A DNA stretch of 64,000 nt, from assembly GCA_964406155.1 (NCBI GenBank), contig CAYOQR010000002.1:1-64000 (forward strand), in the 5' to 3' direction. This DNA is from Dongia_B sp964406155 (GTDB lineage Bacteria > Pseudomonadota > Alphaproteobacteria > Dongiales > Dongiaceae). Under the pieces are notes generated by a model. The model worked only from the letters and a program-made list of their open reading frames with translations. It was not told where the DNA came from and did not search any database. A program made the position numbers and the translations under genes. Positions 44,074 to 53,800 of this stretch are shown here, piece after piece; within the stretch, counting starts at the first letter, position 1, and each line of letters starts with the position of its first letter.

Positions 44074-46326
44074 ATGACCGATTTCAGCCTGGCCGCCGAC
44101 CGTCACTGGAACAGTTGGGACAGCGTCCATCCCTTGCGCATGATCCATCTGCCGAGCGGCGTGCGCCTGACGCCCTGCGCCTATTCTTCGAGCGCTGCCA
44201 GTTTCACCCGTTTCCCGGCGACGGCGCCGGGGCTGAAACTGGGGCCGCGCGATATCGCCGGTACGCGCATCGACGTCGCGATCAGCCATGCCGGGACCGA
44301 GATCGACTGGCGCTATGACAAGCCGGACCCGGCCTCTTTGCGTTGCCACTGGTCGGCGCGCAAATTCGGCGAATGGGGCCTGCGGGTCTGGGTCCTGCTG
44401 GTGCTCGACTGGCAGCCCGAGGATGCCGCCGACCCGGTTACCTGGCGTTATGACGCGGAGGCTGAAGCGCTCTCCGCCAGCCACGAGGGTCGCCATGTCG
44501 TCGTGCGCGGGCAGGCGGCGCCCTTGATGGTGACCTTCCATGACAGCCTCGATGCGCTGGAAGAGGAGTTTCGGCAGCACGGCTATTTCTATCTGGGGTC
44601 GCGCGGCACCAGCGGGCGGCTGGCCGTGTTACGCTACAATCTCGACGAGATGCCCGATTTCGATGTCGCCCTGTCGATTGCCGGAGATGCGGCGGCGGCT
44701 GGTCGGCAGGTGGCGGAGACATTGGCGGCGCCAGCGCCGGCGCCATTGCCGGATTTGCAGATCGGCCGGGCGCCGGCGGCGCTGGATGCGATCCGCGATC
44801 TGGTCGCCTGGAACACGGTCTGGGATGCGATCAACAAGCGTCCCTATACCAGTCTCAGCCGGACCTGGGTGGCGCAGAAATTCGGCGGCTTCGGCATCTG
44901 GCTGACGGATATCTTCTATCACGCCTTGCTGGCCGGCTGCTTCGATACCGATCTGGTGCGGGAGAATCTGCGGGCCGTCCTCGCGGCTGCCCAGCCCGCC
45001 GGCAATCTGCCCTGCCTGGTGACCGGCCGCGATGCCTGGATCGACCGCTCGCAGCCGCCGGTCTGTTCCTTCGTCTTCTGGATGATGGCACAGCGTGCGG
45101 CGGCGCCCGATCTGATCGACCTCGCTTATCCGAAGCTGCTCGCCAATCACGATTGGTGGTTCTCGCATCGCGACGGCAATGGCGACGGGCTGCTCGAATG
45201 GGGCACGACGGCCGGTGTCGGCGAGGGCCTCTATCGCTCGACCAAGCTGGGGGCGAAGAACGAGTCCAGCATGGATAATTCGCCGATCCATGATGAGGCG
45301 GTCTTCAACAAGGCAAGCGGCACGCTGGATGCCGCCGATGTCGGGCTGAACAGCCTGCTGGTGTTGGATGGCGAGGTGCTGGCGCTGATCGCCGAGCAGC
45401 GCGGCGACGTGGCGACGGCGGCGCGGCTGCGGCAGCGGGCGGCAGCCCTGGCGCAGCGGCTGCACGATCAGCTCTGGGATGCCGAGCGCCGGATCTTCGC
45501 CAATCGCAAATGGGACGGCAGCTTCGTCCGCGCCTTGGCACCGACCAGCTTCTATCCCCTGCTGGCCGGGGCGGCGGATGCGCATCAGGTCGAGGCGTTG
45601 CTGCGGCATCTGGACGATCCACGCAAATTCGGCGGCGGCTGGGGATTGCCGTCGGTGGCGCGGGACGATCCGGCCTATGGCGACAATGTCTATTGGCGCG
45701 GCCGTATCTGGCCGCCGCTGAATTTCCTGACCTATTACGGACTCAAGCGCCTCGGTCTCCACGATCGCGCCAGCGCGCTGGCGGAGATGAGCTGCCGGTT
45801 GTTCGCGGATTCCTGGGCCAAGCGTCAATGCCCGGAAAACTTCAATGCCGAAACCGGTCAGGCGGACGATCAGCCAGATACCGATACGTTCTATGGCTGG
45901 GGCGGCTTGATGCCGATGCTGGGGGTGGTCGAAGCGATCGATGTCACGCCCTGGCATGGCTGGGAGATCACCCACCAGCCCGGCGACTGGGCGCTGGGGC
46001 CGGTGATGGCCTTTGGCCGGCCGGCTCACTTGCGGGCCAAGGCCGGGCGATTGAGCCTGCGGCTGGACGGGCACGAAGTCCTGGCAACGACCATTCCCGG
46101 CCGGTTGGTGCAGGTGGAACTGGCGGCGGATCATTTCAGTTGTCGCCTGCCGGAAACGCTGCCGGAGGGTGCGATGGTCGCCTTGCCGCATGTGGCGCCA
46201 GCCCAGGTTAAAATCGCGCGATATGCAACCAGTGATCTTGCGCCGGCGTCAGAGGTCGCGAATAGTGGCACGGTGTTGCGCTTGCCGGCGGCTGCGGCGG
46301 GAACCGTGTTGACCGTGACTTGGTAG
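44074..46326 (+). CDS. Glycoside hydrolase, GH63/MGH1-like (alpha/alpha)6 barrel
   Basis: This 750-residue protein has an N-terminal beta-rich domain (about 1-230). An (alpha/alpha)6 barrel follows, with NHDWWFSHRDGNGDGLLEWGTT and later YWRGRIWPPLNFLTYYGL and NFNAETGQADDQPDTDTFYG. These are typical of glycosidases related to GH63 and mannosylglycerate hydrolase. Asp in RDGNGDG and Glu in NFNAETG are candidate acid/base residues. There is no signal peptide, so it acts in the cytoplasm. The neighbour ribokinase could phosphorylate a released sugar. Confidence 0.8.
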   Translation: MTDFSLAADRHWNSWDSVHPLRMIHLPSGVRLTPCAYSSSAASFTRFPATAPGLKLGPRDIAGTRIDVAISHAGTEIDWRYDKPDPASLRCHWSARKFGEWGLRVWVLLVLDWQPEDAADPVTWRYDAEAEALSASHEGRHVVVRGQAAPLMVTFHDSLDALEEEFRQHGYFYLGSRGTSGRLAVLRYNLDEMPDFDVALSIAGDAAAAGRQVAETLAAPAPAPLPDLQIGRAPAALDAIRDLVAWNTVWDAINKRPYTSLSRTWVAQKFGGFGIWLTDIFYHALLAGCFDTDLVRENLRAVLAAAQPAGNLPCLVTGRDAWIDRSQPPVCSFVFWMMAQRAAAPDLIDLAYPKLLANHDWWFSHRDGNGDGLLEWGTTAGVGEGLYRSTKLGAKNESSMDNSPIHDEAVFNKASGTLDAADVGLNSLLVLDGEVLALIAEQRGDVATAARLRQRAAALAQRLHDQLWDAERRIFANRKWDGSFVRALAPTSFYPLLAGAADAHQVEALLRHLDDPRKFGGGWGLPSVARDDPAYGDNVYWRGRIWPPLNFLTYYGLKRLGLHDRASALAEMSCRLFADSWAKRQCPENFNAETGQADDQPDTDTFYGWGGLMPMLGVVEAIDVTPWHGWEITHQPGDWALGPVMAFGRPAHLRAKAGRLSLRLDGHEVLATTIPGRLVQVELAADHFSCRLPETLPEGAMVALPHVAPAQVKIARYATSDLAPASEVANSGTVLRLPAAAAGTVLTVTW

Positions 46327-46389
46327 GGTGTCGCTGCCGCAAGCGAGGCCGTCGCTGGTCGGAGTGAACTAGGGGGAGCGGGGAAGAGC

Positions 46390-47328
46390 GTGATCGTCGT
46401 TTTCGGCTCGATCAATGTGGACATGACCATTCCGGTCACGCAATTGCCGGCGCCGGGTGAAACGGTGCTGGGTCCGGGTTATCGGCTGGTACCGGGCGGC
46501 AAGGGAGCCAATCAGGCCCTGGCGGCGGCGCGGGCCGGCGCGCAGGTCATGATGGCCGGCAAGGTCGGCCGCGACAGCATGGCCGATGTGGCGCTCGCCG
46601 AGTTGCGGCGGGGCGGTGTCGACCTGCAGTTCGTGAAGCCGGATGATCAGCCGACCGGCTGCGCCATGATCTGCGTCGACCGGACCGGGCGGAACATGAT
46701 CGTGGTTGCTTCGGGTGCCAATCTCAGCGCGGTCGAGGCGCAGGTACCAGACGATCTGCTGCGGCCCGGCAATACCGTGATCCTGCAGATGGAAGTCTGG
46801 CCGTCGCAAAACTGGGCGATGGTGGCCCGCGCGGCGGCGCGGGGTGCGCGGGTGCTGCTGAATGCCGCACCGGCCGGCCCCATTCCGGGGATCGCCCTGG
46901 CAGCCCTGGACTGGCTGGTGGTCAACGAGCATGAAGCCGTCACCGTGGCTGCCGCTTTGGGCCTGGGCGCCCTGCCGCCGCGCCAGGCGGCAAGGGTGAT
47001 CGCCCGCGCCGCCGACATCACCGTCATCGTGACCCTCGGCGGCGAAGGCGCGGTCGCCTATGACCGCGAGGGGGCCTGGGCGGTCGGCGTCCTGCCGATC
47101 GTGCCGGTCGATACCACGGCGGCGGGGGATGCCTTTGTCGGTGCCTTCGCGGCGGCGATCGATGCCGGCGCGGATCTGCCGGCGGCCTTGCGCGAGGCCT
47201 CGATCGCCGGCGGCCTTGCCTGCCTGCAAAGCGGGGCGCAGAGCAGCCTGCCGGACCGCGTCGCCATCCATGCCCGCCTTCATGACCTGCCGCCGCCACA
47301 GCGTCTACCCGACGAGGACAGGCTCTAG
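46390..47328 (+). CDS. rbsK: Ribokinase (PfkB family)
   Basis: This 312-residue protein begins at a GTG (46390), preceded by a purine-rich GGGGAGCGGGGAAG. Features: GSINVDMTIPV, PGGKGANQALAAARAG (sugar contact), VNEHEA and the ATP/anion-hole motif DTTAAGDAFVGAF, with the catalytic Asp in AAGD. It phosphorylates ribose or a similar pentose. It closes the transporter/hydrolase/glycosidase run. Confidence 0.87.
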   Translation: MIVVFGSINVDMTIPVTQLPAPGETVLGPGYRLVPGGKGANQALAAARAGAQVMMAGKVGRDSMADVALAELRRGGVDLQFVKPDDQPTGCAMICVDRTGRNMIVVASGANLSAVEAQVPDDLLRPGNTVILQMEVWPSQNWAMVARAAARGARVLLNAAPAGPIPGIALAALDWLVVNEHEAVTVAAALGLGALPPRQAARVIARAADITVIVTLGGEGAVAYDREGAWAVGVLPIVPVDTTAAGDAFVGAFAAAIDAGADLPAALREASIAGGLACLQSGAQSSLPDRVAIHARLHDLPPPQRLPDEDRL

Positions 47329-47513
47329 GTTGTTCGGCCTAATCCATTGATGTAGCGGGATTCATGCGCCTATAACGGGCATAGAAAATAGAACATGGTT
47401 AATGCTAGCCTATGCTTTTCCATCAACAAGCCATTGCTTCCACTTAAGAATTACAATAAATTTTAATTTAATTTATGACACTGACCTGAAGAGCGCGCCA
47501 GGACGCTACGGTG

Positions 47514-47867
47514 ATGGTGATTGATGATGGGGCGATTGTGCCGATGCCTCAGCATGGGGATGGAGAGAACATGGCGGTCAAGATGATGGCTGGTGCGGCG
47601 CCATCGCTCCACGATATGAGCGTGACCCTGCAATTGTCGGATCTGTTGCCGGACGTGAATGGCGAAATCGTCATCGTCGGTGATGGCGCTGACTCGCCGC
47701 TCAATATCGTCACCGATTTGCGCCTGATGGAAACCGGGGTTGCCGCCCCGCATCTGACGGAAGCGGGCATGCAGGTCGAGGGACTGACCTATTGGGTCTT
47801 CGAAGACGGCACCAAGGTCTACCATTCACCCGATGTGACCATTCATCTCGACCATCAGGTTATCTGA
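47514..47867 (+). CDS. Small protein resembling a single T1SS-adhesin domain
   Basis: Starts at ATG 47514 or GTG 47511, with CAGGA upstream; 117-118 residues, with no signal peptide and many Asp/Val/Met. The stretch LQLSDLLPDVNGEIVIVGDG, followed by ADSPLNIV, LTYWVFEDGTKVYH and DVTIHLDH, has the order of a module often seen near the C-termini of type I secreted adhesins (LSDVL..., GDxGDSV, VxYxVYxDGxxxLxI). I infer a free-standing relative of it; the function is unknown. It is followed by a terminator, so it forms its own unit, 3 kb upstream of the giant adhesin genes. Confidence 0.65.
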   Translation: MVIDDGAIVPMPQHGDGENMAVKMMAGAAPSLHDMSVTLQLSDLLPDVNGEIVIVGDGADSPLNIVTDLRLMETGVAAPHLTEAGMQVEGLTYWVFEDGTKVYHSPDVTIHLDHQVI

Positions 47868-47907
47868 GCGCGCAAGCGGAAGCACGTTCCGCGAAGAGGC
47901 AGAGATT

Positions 47908-47938
47908 AAAACGGCGGCACGCAGGTGCCGCCGTTTTT
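47908..47938 (+). terminator. Rho-independent terminator
   Basis: Perfect 13-base arms AAAACGGCGGCAC and GTGCCGCCGTTTT around GCAG, followed by TGTTTTG. It lies between the small T1SS-like gene and the convergent hydrolase gene, so it may work in both directions. Its stem resembles that of the terminator after the first giant gene. Confidence 0.92.
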
Positions 47939-47969
47939 GTTTTGCGATGGCCGAACTGCTAAGGCCGGA

Positions 47970-48719
47970 TCAGTTGAAGGTAATCTGGTCGACCAGGGCG
48001 GCGCCGCGCGCGGCCATGACATAGAGCCCGACATGATGGGCGATGTCCTGGGGATGGCCCGCCGTCGGCGGCAGGCCCAGCGACACGGCCTGCTCACGCG
48101 GCAGGTCATAGGTGCTGCAGCCCGGCCCGTAGACCAGGATGTCCCGCAGCGGTGCGACAAGGCCGTGATTGCGGGCGGAGAGCAGGGTCAGCACGAAATC
48201 CATCACGCAAATATCGGTGCAGATGCCGACGACCAGTACCTGATGCAGTTGATGCCGGGCGATCCAATCCCGCACCGCGTTGCGGCCATCCGGCTGCTCG
48301 GCACCGATATAGCCGTTGATGCAGTCCTTGCGTACCAGCAAAGCCTGCTTGGCCTGTTCCAGCCAGGCGAGATCGGGAACCAGGTTTTCCTGGCCGGTGC
48401 CGATCTCACAATGCGGCGGATAGGGCGGTTCCGCCTTGCCGGGCTGATGGCTGTCGAGAAACGCCAGGATCGGCCAGTCGAGATCGACGAATTGCCGCGC
48501 AAGGCGGTCGGTCTCGCGGATCATGCGGCTGACGTCGGCATTCTCGCGGGCCGGGGCCAGGGGACCCGCGCCGACCGTGGCGAAGCCATTGACCTCATCG
48601 ACGATAACAAGCCCCGTCCGCTGCTGCAGGGCGACCGGCATCGGGGCGATCGGCAGGGCATGACCCAGGGCCTCCAGCAGATCGACCGATGGCTGGGTGT
48701 TCGCCTGTGGGGAGCTCAT
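47970..48719 (-). CDS. Isochorismatase-family cysteine hydrolase (nicotinamidase-like)
   Basis: This 249-residue protein has Asp in LVIVDEVNGF, Lys in LLVRKDCINGY and Cys in VGICTDICVMDF, the full Asp-Lys-Cys triad. FLDSHQPGKAEPPYPPHCEIGTG resembles the metal-binding stretch of nicotinamidases (D-x-H), where Asp and His hold zinc. A nicotinamidase-like amidase is the best guess. It is not closely similar to the hydrolase at 43430. Confidence 0.85.
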   Translation of the reverse strand: MSSPQANTQPSVDLLEALGHALPIAPMPVALQQRTGLVIVDEVNGFATVGAGPLAPARENADVSRMIRETDRLARQFVDLDWPILAFLDSHQPGKAEPPYPPHCEIGTGQENLVPDLAWLEQAKQALLVRKDCINGYIGAEQPDGRNAVRDWIARHQLHQVLVVGICTDICVMDFVLTLLSARNHGLVAPLRDILVYGPGCSTYDLPREQAVSLGLPPTAGHPQDIAHHVGLYVMAARGAALVDQITFN

Positions 48720-48824
48720 GGGGCACCTCCGTGGAGTCCAGGATATCGGCCGGCAGCTTCTCCGACCGGGCGCCGCCGGTCAACAGCCGCCACGGGTCGT
48801 CATCGCCGGGTCATCAGCACCGGC

Positions 48825-48872
48825 TCAGAAGATTCCGCCTTCAGAAAATCCCGCCTTCAGAAAATCCCGTCG
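48825..48872. repeat. Three 16-bp tandem repeats at the end of a gene
   Basis: TCAGAAGATTCCGCCT, TCAGAAAATCCCGCCT and TCAGAAAATCCCGTCG follow each other directly. Read on the minus strand they are the last codons GlyIlePhe-stop of the gene 48857-49228 repeated twice more beyond its stop. Confidence 0.85.
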
Positions 48873-49228
48873 TCTTCCTCGGCTGACAGGGCCTCGGTCA
48901 AGTTGCTGAAGGAGGAGCGCAGGCGCTTGCGCCGCATCAGTTTTTCCTGCGCTGCAGCCGGGAAATCGGTCAGCACGACGATGTGCTTGCCGATCAGGAT
49001 GTCGATCAAGTCTTCATAGACACGGATCATTTCCAGGTCCGAACGCAGCATGTCCGGGCGGAACTCATTGCCCGTTCCGGTGTTATTGTCCGGCGAGGTC
49101 ACGCCTGTTGAGCTGAGAAAGGCCTGAATGTCGGGATGGGCGAGGGGGAGATATTCCGGCGCTTCGGGGGCCTGTTCGCGGAACAGAGCCGTGACTTGAC
49201 GGTGAGCGTCGCGCTTGACGAAGGGCAT
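48857..49228 (-). CDS. Conserved small protein ("tryptophan synthase subunit beta-like")
   Basis: The ATG at 49228 has AAAGGAAA upstream; the protein is 123 residues. MPFVKRDAHRQVTALF and the middle LRSDLEMIRVYEDLIDILIG with LTDFPAAAQEKLMRRKRLR match a conserved proteobacterial family that databases call tryptophan synthase subunit beta-like, a name without functional support. It is soluble, acidic in the middle and basic near the end. The gene ends in a 16-bp tandem repeat. Confidence 0.75.
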   Translation of the reverse strand: MPFVKRDAHRQVTALFREQAPEAPEYLPLAHPDIQAFLSSTGVTSPDNNTGTGNEFRPDMLRSDLEMIRVYEDLIDILIGKHIVVLTDFPAAAQEKLMRRKRLRSSFSNLTEALSAEEDDGIF

Positions 49229-49429
49229 TATTTTTCCTTTACGGATCGGCCGCTTAGCAAGCTGAAGCAACCGGAAGTGTCATGAAAATCTAGCCACGAA
49301 ATCATTATCACAGTATTAATCTCTTTAAAGCAGGCTGTCATTCCTGGGACTCACGTCAGGCGTTATCGTCAGGGTTTCAGGATTATGCCGCCGATCAGAT
49401 AACTGAGCGTTGAGCCAACGATCCGAAAG

Positions 49430-50122
49430 ATGCCGAGCACAATCGCCAGCCATCCTCTTGCTGTTTCATCCGCTCCCGCCGTCGCGGAAGCGGAATTCCT
49501 GGCCGCTGCTGCCGATGAGCAGCGCGTGGTCCATCGGATTATCCAGTGCAAGGGCCGGCGCTATTCGCTCAAGCTGGATCAGGATGTCTGGCAGATCCTC
49601 GAACAGGCGGCACTCCGCCGAGGCATCCGGATCAATCACCTGATCGACGGGTTGGCCAATGCCTGTCCGGATGGCGGCAATCTCTCGGCTGCCCTGCGCG
49701 CGTATAGCATCGATGAATTGAAGCGGCAGTTGCAGGTGCTGCAGGACAAGCTGCGGGATCAGGCAATGCATGCCGGCCAGGGTGTGTCGGCGGCGGTCAT
49801 CGCCGATGCCTGCCCGGCGCCGTGTTTCCTGGTCAATGCCGCCAGCGTGGTGTTGAAGGCCAATAGCGCGGCGCAGAAATGGCTGGGCCTCGATGAGACC
49901 TCGCTGCGTGATCGGCCGCTGGACCAGTATATGCAGGTGAAGTCGCCGGTCCCTCTGCCGCAGATCGTCCTGCAATTCGCCCGTGGACGGGCCCAGGCCT
50001 TCCCGGCCCGCATTATCTGTCTGCGTCCCGGTCGGTTGATCATGGCAAAAGCCACCCTGTGCCCGGCCATTGTGCGCTCGGAGCAGGATCTGGTTTATTT
50101 CCTCATGATCGAAGTGAACTGA
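49430..50122 (+). CDS. Ribbon-helix-helix / PAS-domain protein
   Basis: This 230-residue protein has an RHH_4-like DNA-binding segment (about residues 40-95: RRYSLKLDQDVWQILEQAAL, RGIRINHLID, NLSAALRAYSI). A PAS-like domain follows (about 120-230: PAPCFLVNAASVVLKANSAA, WLGLDE, YFLMIEV). A DNA-binding ribbon joined to a sensor domain suggests a ligand- or redox-responsive regulator. It lies immediately upstream, on the same strand, of the AT-rich region that precedes the giant adhesin gene, so it is a candidate regulator of it (inference). Confidence 0.75.
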   Translation: MPSTIASHPLAVSSAPAVAEAEFLAAAADEQRVVHRIIQCKGRRYSLKLDQDVWQILEQAALRRGIRINHLIDGLANACPDGGNLSAALRAYSIDELKRQLQVLQDKLRDQAMHAGQGVSAAVIADACPAPCFLVNAASVVLKANSAAQKWLGLDETSLRDRPLDQYMQVKSPVPLPQIVLQFARGRAQAFPARIICLRPGRLIMAKATLCPAIVRSEQDLVYFLMIEVN

Positions 50123-50202
50123 GTGGGTGACGGCTCCGGGCTCGGTAGGGGGCGGAGCTCGATGGGGCGCGGATACGGGACGTGAATTCTGAGACGATCC
50201 GT

Positions 50203-50851
50203 CGACCGTAAATCTCTCATATTGCCGATACAGAGTAATCAACTGGTATCCAGGGAAACAAGTTTCTGGAATGCGATGTTTTTGTCTTTCTAAACACTTA
50301 TAAAGTGTATTTATCAGATGTGTTTGGATAGAAATCTGTCTTTATAATTACAATAAGCTGTCTAATTTTATCTTTATTTGAAAAACAGGTAATTCTGTAC
50401 ATGCTAAATTTTTTAAGTTTTTTCTTATTTCTGACATAACTGAGTAATTTCTCCGAGTATTTAATTTATTAAATATGTATATTTAAGTAATTAATACTTA
50501 TATTATATATCCTGACGATAAGCTGACATATATTCGTTTTGGATATCTGACAAAAAGCTGTCGAAATTGCCGCTTGCGTTATTCGATTCCGTATTTCGAA
50601 TATTGTAAAGTTATTGTCAGATTCTCGCATGAATCGATAAAATTGTAATTTTATTTGCGGATAAATCGCTTTTTCTCTGATTCCGCACATCGCTATGTGT
50701 ACAAGCCCCGCCCACTCGCGTTGTGGGGCGAAAATCCTCTCGACTATTCTAGGGCCAATATTGGGGCTCAATGCATCTGAGCTTTGGAACCGGACGATAG
50801 CCGGGCCGAGGGGGGGATGCGCGACGGATTAGGGACGAGGAGACGCATAAA
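50203..50851. other. AT-rich promoter region of the giant adhesin gene
   Basis: From about 50260 to 50700 the sequence is strikingly AT-rich (for example TTAATTTATTAAATATG) in an otherwise GC-rich window. I see no credible gene in it. It contains the conserved inverted repeats at 50638-50699 and ends with GAGGAGACGC before the ATG. AT-rich adhesin promoters in alphaproteobacteria are often silenced by MucR/Ros or H-NS-like proteins; that is inference here. Confidence 0.65.
50638..50699 (+). promoter_or_regulatory. Conserved upstream element of giant gene 1
   Basis: Three parts: the inverted repeat TAAAATT-GT-AATTTTA (50638-50653), the box TCTCTGATT (50674-50682) and the inverted repeat CACAT-CGCT-ATGTG (50686-50699). 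The same three parts with the same offsets (0, 36 and 48 bases) lie upstream of the second giant gene. The element ends 152 bases before the ATG at 50852. Confidence 0.75.
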
Positions 50852-53800
50852 ATGGCGACGGACAGCACGCATATCGCGCAGCCGGGTAATGCCGCGGGTC
50901 ACGAACCGCAGGATATCAATCAGGATGTCGTTCAGCTTGCCCAAGCGGATGGCACGCCGTCGCCGCAACCGGCCGGTGCTGCTCCAGGCAATGGGGCTCA
51001 GGCCAACGGGGCCCAGGCCGGTGTCGCGCCCAATGTCATCGCTGCCGCGCCCGGCGGGGAAGTGCATGTGGTGTTCCCCGATGGCTCCAATATCGTGCGT
51101 GTCCAGGTGGGCCCGGGCGAGACCATCGATCTGCCCTTCGATGGGGATCTCGCGGCGAAATTCGGTCACGAAGGCAATCTCGCGATCAAATTGGGCGATC
51201 GCACCGTCATCCTGCTGGGCTATGCCGAGGCCAACCAGCAGGAAGGTGTGACCGTCAAGACCGACAAGGGCGCGGATGTTGACGTCGCCTCGGTGATTGC
51301 CTCGACCGATCCCAACATCGACATTCAGACCGCCGCCGGCGGAACCGCTGCCGCGGCCGGAACGCCCGGCTCGGACTCTTTCAGTCCCTTTGCCAATGCC
51401 GGCGGACTGGGTGGCTTCGGCGAGCTCGGTGTGCTCGGCCCCACCACCCTGGAATACAAGCTGATTTCACCGGATCAGGGCCAGTCGACCTTTTTCACCG
51501 CTGCGAATAACGGGGCGCCGGCGGATACCAGCCCGGTCATCACCAACATCACCTTCGATATCCTGGGCGGCTCGGTCAACGAGGACGACCTGCAGGCCAG
51601 CGATCATCAGGTCGTCGGGGAAGGCGTGATCCTTGAAGGCCGCTTCCGCGAGTCCCAGCTCCCCTTCGGCGAGCCGGGCTATCCCGACGGCACCAACGGG
51701 ACCGGCAACGATCCCTTTGACGGCAACGACCACGATCAGCCGTCGTCCCATCCGATTCCCGGGGTCGATAACAACCGGGAGCCGGTGACCGCTGTTACCA
51801 CCGTCACCGCCAATCTGTTCGCCAATGTGCCGGGCAAATTGACGATCGATACCAGCGCCTTCCCGACCAATCTGACCTCGCATGGCGAGCCGCTGCATTA
51901 CGTGACGATTCCCGGCGATGCCACTCATGGCATGATGATCGAGGCGATCGCCTCGGACGGCCGGTTGATCTTCACGCTCAGCGTGGAGGAGCCCTCCAGC
52001 ACTGGCAAGTTCCATGTCGACCTGACCCTGCATGACGTCATCGACGATGCCACACCCAACGGTTTGCTGGGCGAGAGCGAAACCGTGATGGGTCTACCGA
52101 CGCATTTCGTCATCACCGACAGCCACGGTCATACCGTGGGGGCGACGCTGCCGCTGTCGATCGAGGATGATGTCCCGGCTTTCGGTCAGGTGCATTACGA
52201 CGAAAATCACGTGGCGGTTTCGATCACCGATCGGGATCCGAACGCGCAGCCCTTCGAGCTTCAGGAAGGCAGCGATAACGGCAAGGGTGTGATCGGCGTT
52301 GCGAGTCACGAGATCTTTGCCAGCTTCGGTGCCAATGGTCCGGCCGATCCCACGGCGATGTATCAGACCGGCCCGCTCGCCGGGACGCCGGTCGCCGGCT
52401 ATTCGCTTTACGACACCCTGGCCCATCAGGGTAACTCGCAGCATGCGTTGGCGGCTGCCGATCCCTATGAACTCTTCATGGGGCAGACCGGCGGCGAGGG
52501 CGGTGCGCCGTCCCCGACCATCGCGGATCAACTGACCAACCAGACAATCGCCTATGTCGGTGCCGATGGGCAGATGCATACGGCCCAGGTGTTCCTGACG
52601 CAGACCGATGATCATACACTGGAAGGCTATGCCAATGTGCCGAACGGCGAGGAGGGAACCACGCAGGTTCCGGTCTTCACCATTCAGATCGACAATAGCG
52701 GCGACCTCACCTTCACCCTGCACCATCAGGTGCAGAACAGCAATTCGCAGCCGACCGATATCCTGGATGCGAATGGCAATCCGTTGGTTTATGTGCGCAT
52801 TACAGATGGCGACGGCGACCATGCCTATAGCTCGGTCGATCTGAAGATCGACGATTCCAAGCCGACGGCGAATAACGACTATAACGAGGTGACGGAAGGG
52901 ACCCATCCGACGGGTGATGAGGGGATCGCACCGAATACCGTGACCGGCAATGTCATCACCGGTGCCGGCGAACTCGACCCGACGACGCATCAGCCGTCGA
53001 CGGCTGGCGCGGATACGGTCGGTGCCGACCAGCCGGGCATGCTGACCCATATCGACAATGGCGGCGTGAATTACGATCTGGTTTCCAACGGCTCGGGCGG
53101 CTTCACCCTCTCGGTGACCGGCACGACACCTTACGGCACGACCCCGCCGGCCTATGACGATACGACGGGGCATTTGATCTTCACGACCCAGGACGGTGGC
53201 CAGATGGACATCGTCATGAAGGGGCCGAATGCCGGCCAGTACACCTATACCGCGCCGGATCATGTCAATAACGACACCGACACGACCTATGGCTTCAGCC
53301 AGACAGACAGCATCAATCATCCCAATCTGGCCGATTGGCAGGCGCTCTTCACCAACGGCTTCAACGTTCAGGCCTTTGTCTGGCAGAACGGCCAGGATGT
53401 GATCGATCCGAACGGCCTTGGCATCAAGACGGTGACTGGCCTTGCGAATTATGTCGGCATCGGCGTCGCCGGTGGCAATGACAATGGCGAGGTCGATCTC
53501 AATGGTCATGCCGATGGCTCGACGGCGGAGAACCTGCTGGTCACCCTGCCCAACCCGGTGTCGCATGCGACGGTGACGATCGGCGCGCTGTCTGACGGTG
53601 TTATCTGGGATGATGGCCATCCGGAGGTCCTGCAGTGGCAGGCCGTGGATGCGCATGGAAATGTCGTCGGTTCCGGTTACCTGCTGGGTTCGCTGGACGG
53701 CATCGTCAATCTGGATATCGATACGACCTCGCCCTTCACGCAGATCCGGCTGACGCCGGTTGATAACGGTGCCGGCGGCGGCAGCGGGAATAACAGCGAT

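Noticed and set aside
49369..49551. Minus-strand frame ending in a hydrophobic stretch that looks like a membrane helix
   Set aside because: Its start lies inside the RHH-PAS gene, it has no ribosome site, and most of it is antisense to that gene. The hydrophobic tail alone is not enough.
50469..50771. 100-codon minus-strand frame in the AT-rich island
   Set aside because: Its amino-acid content simply reflects AT richness, no ribosome site is present, and it overlaps the conserved upstream element.
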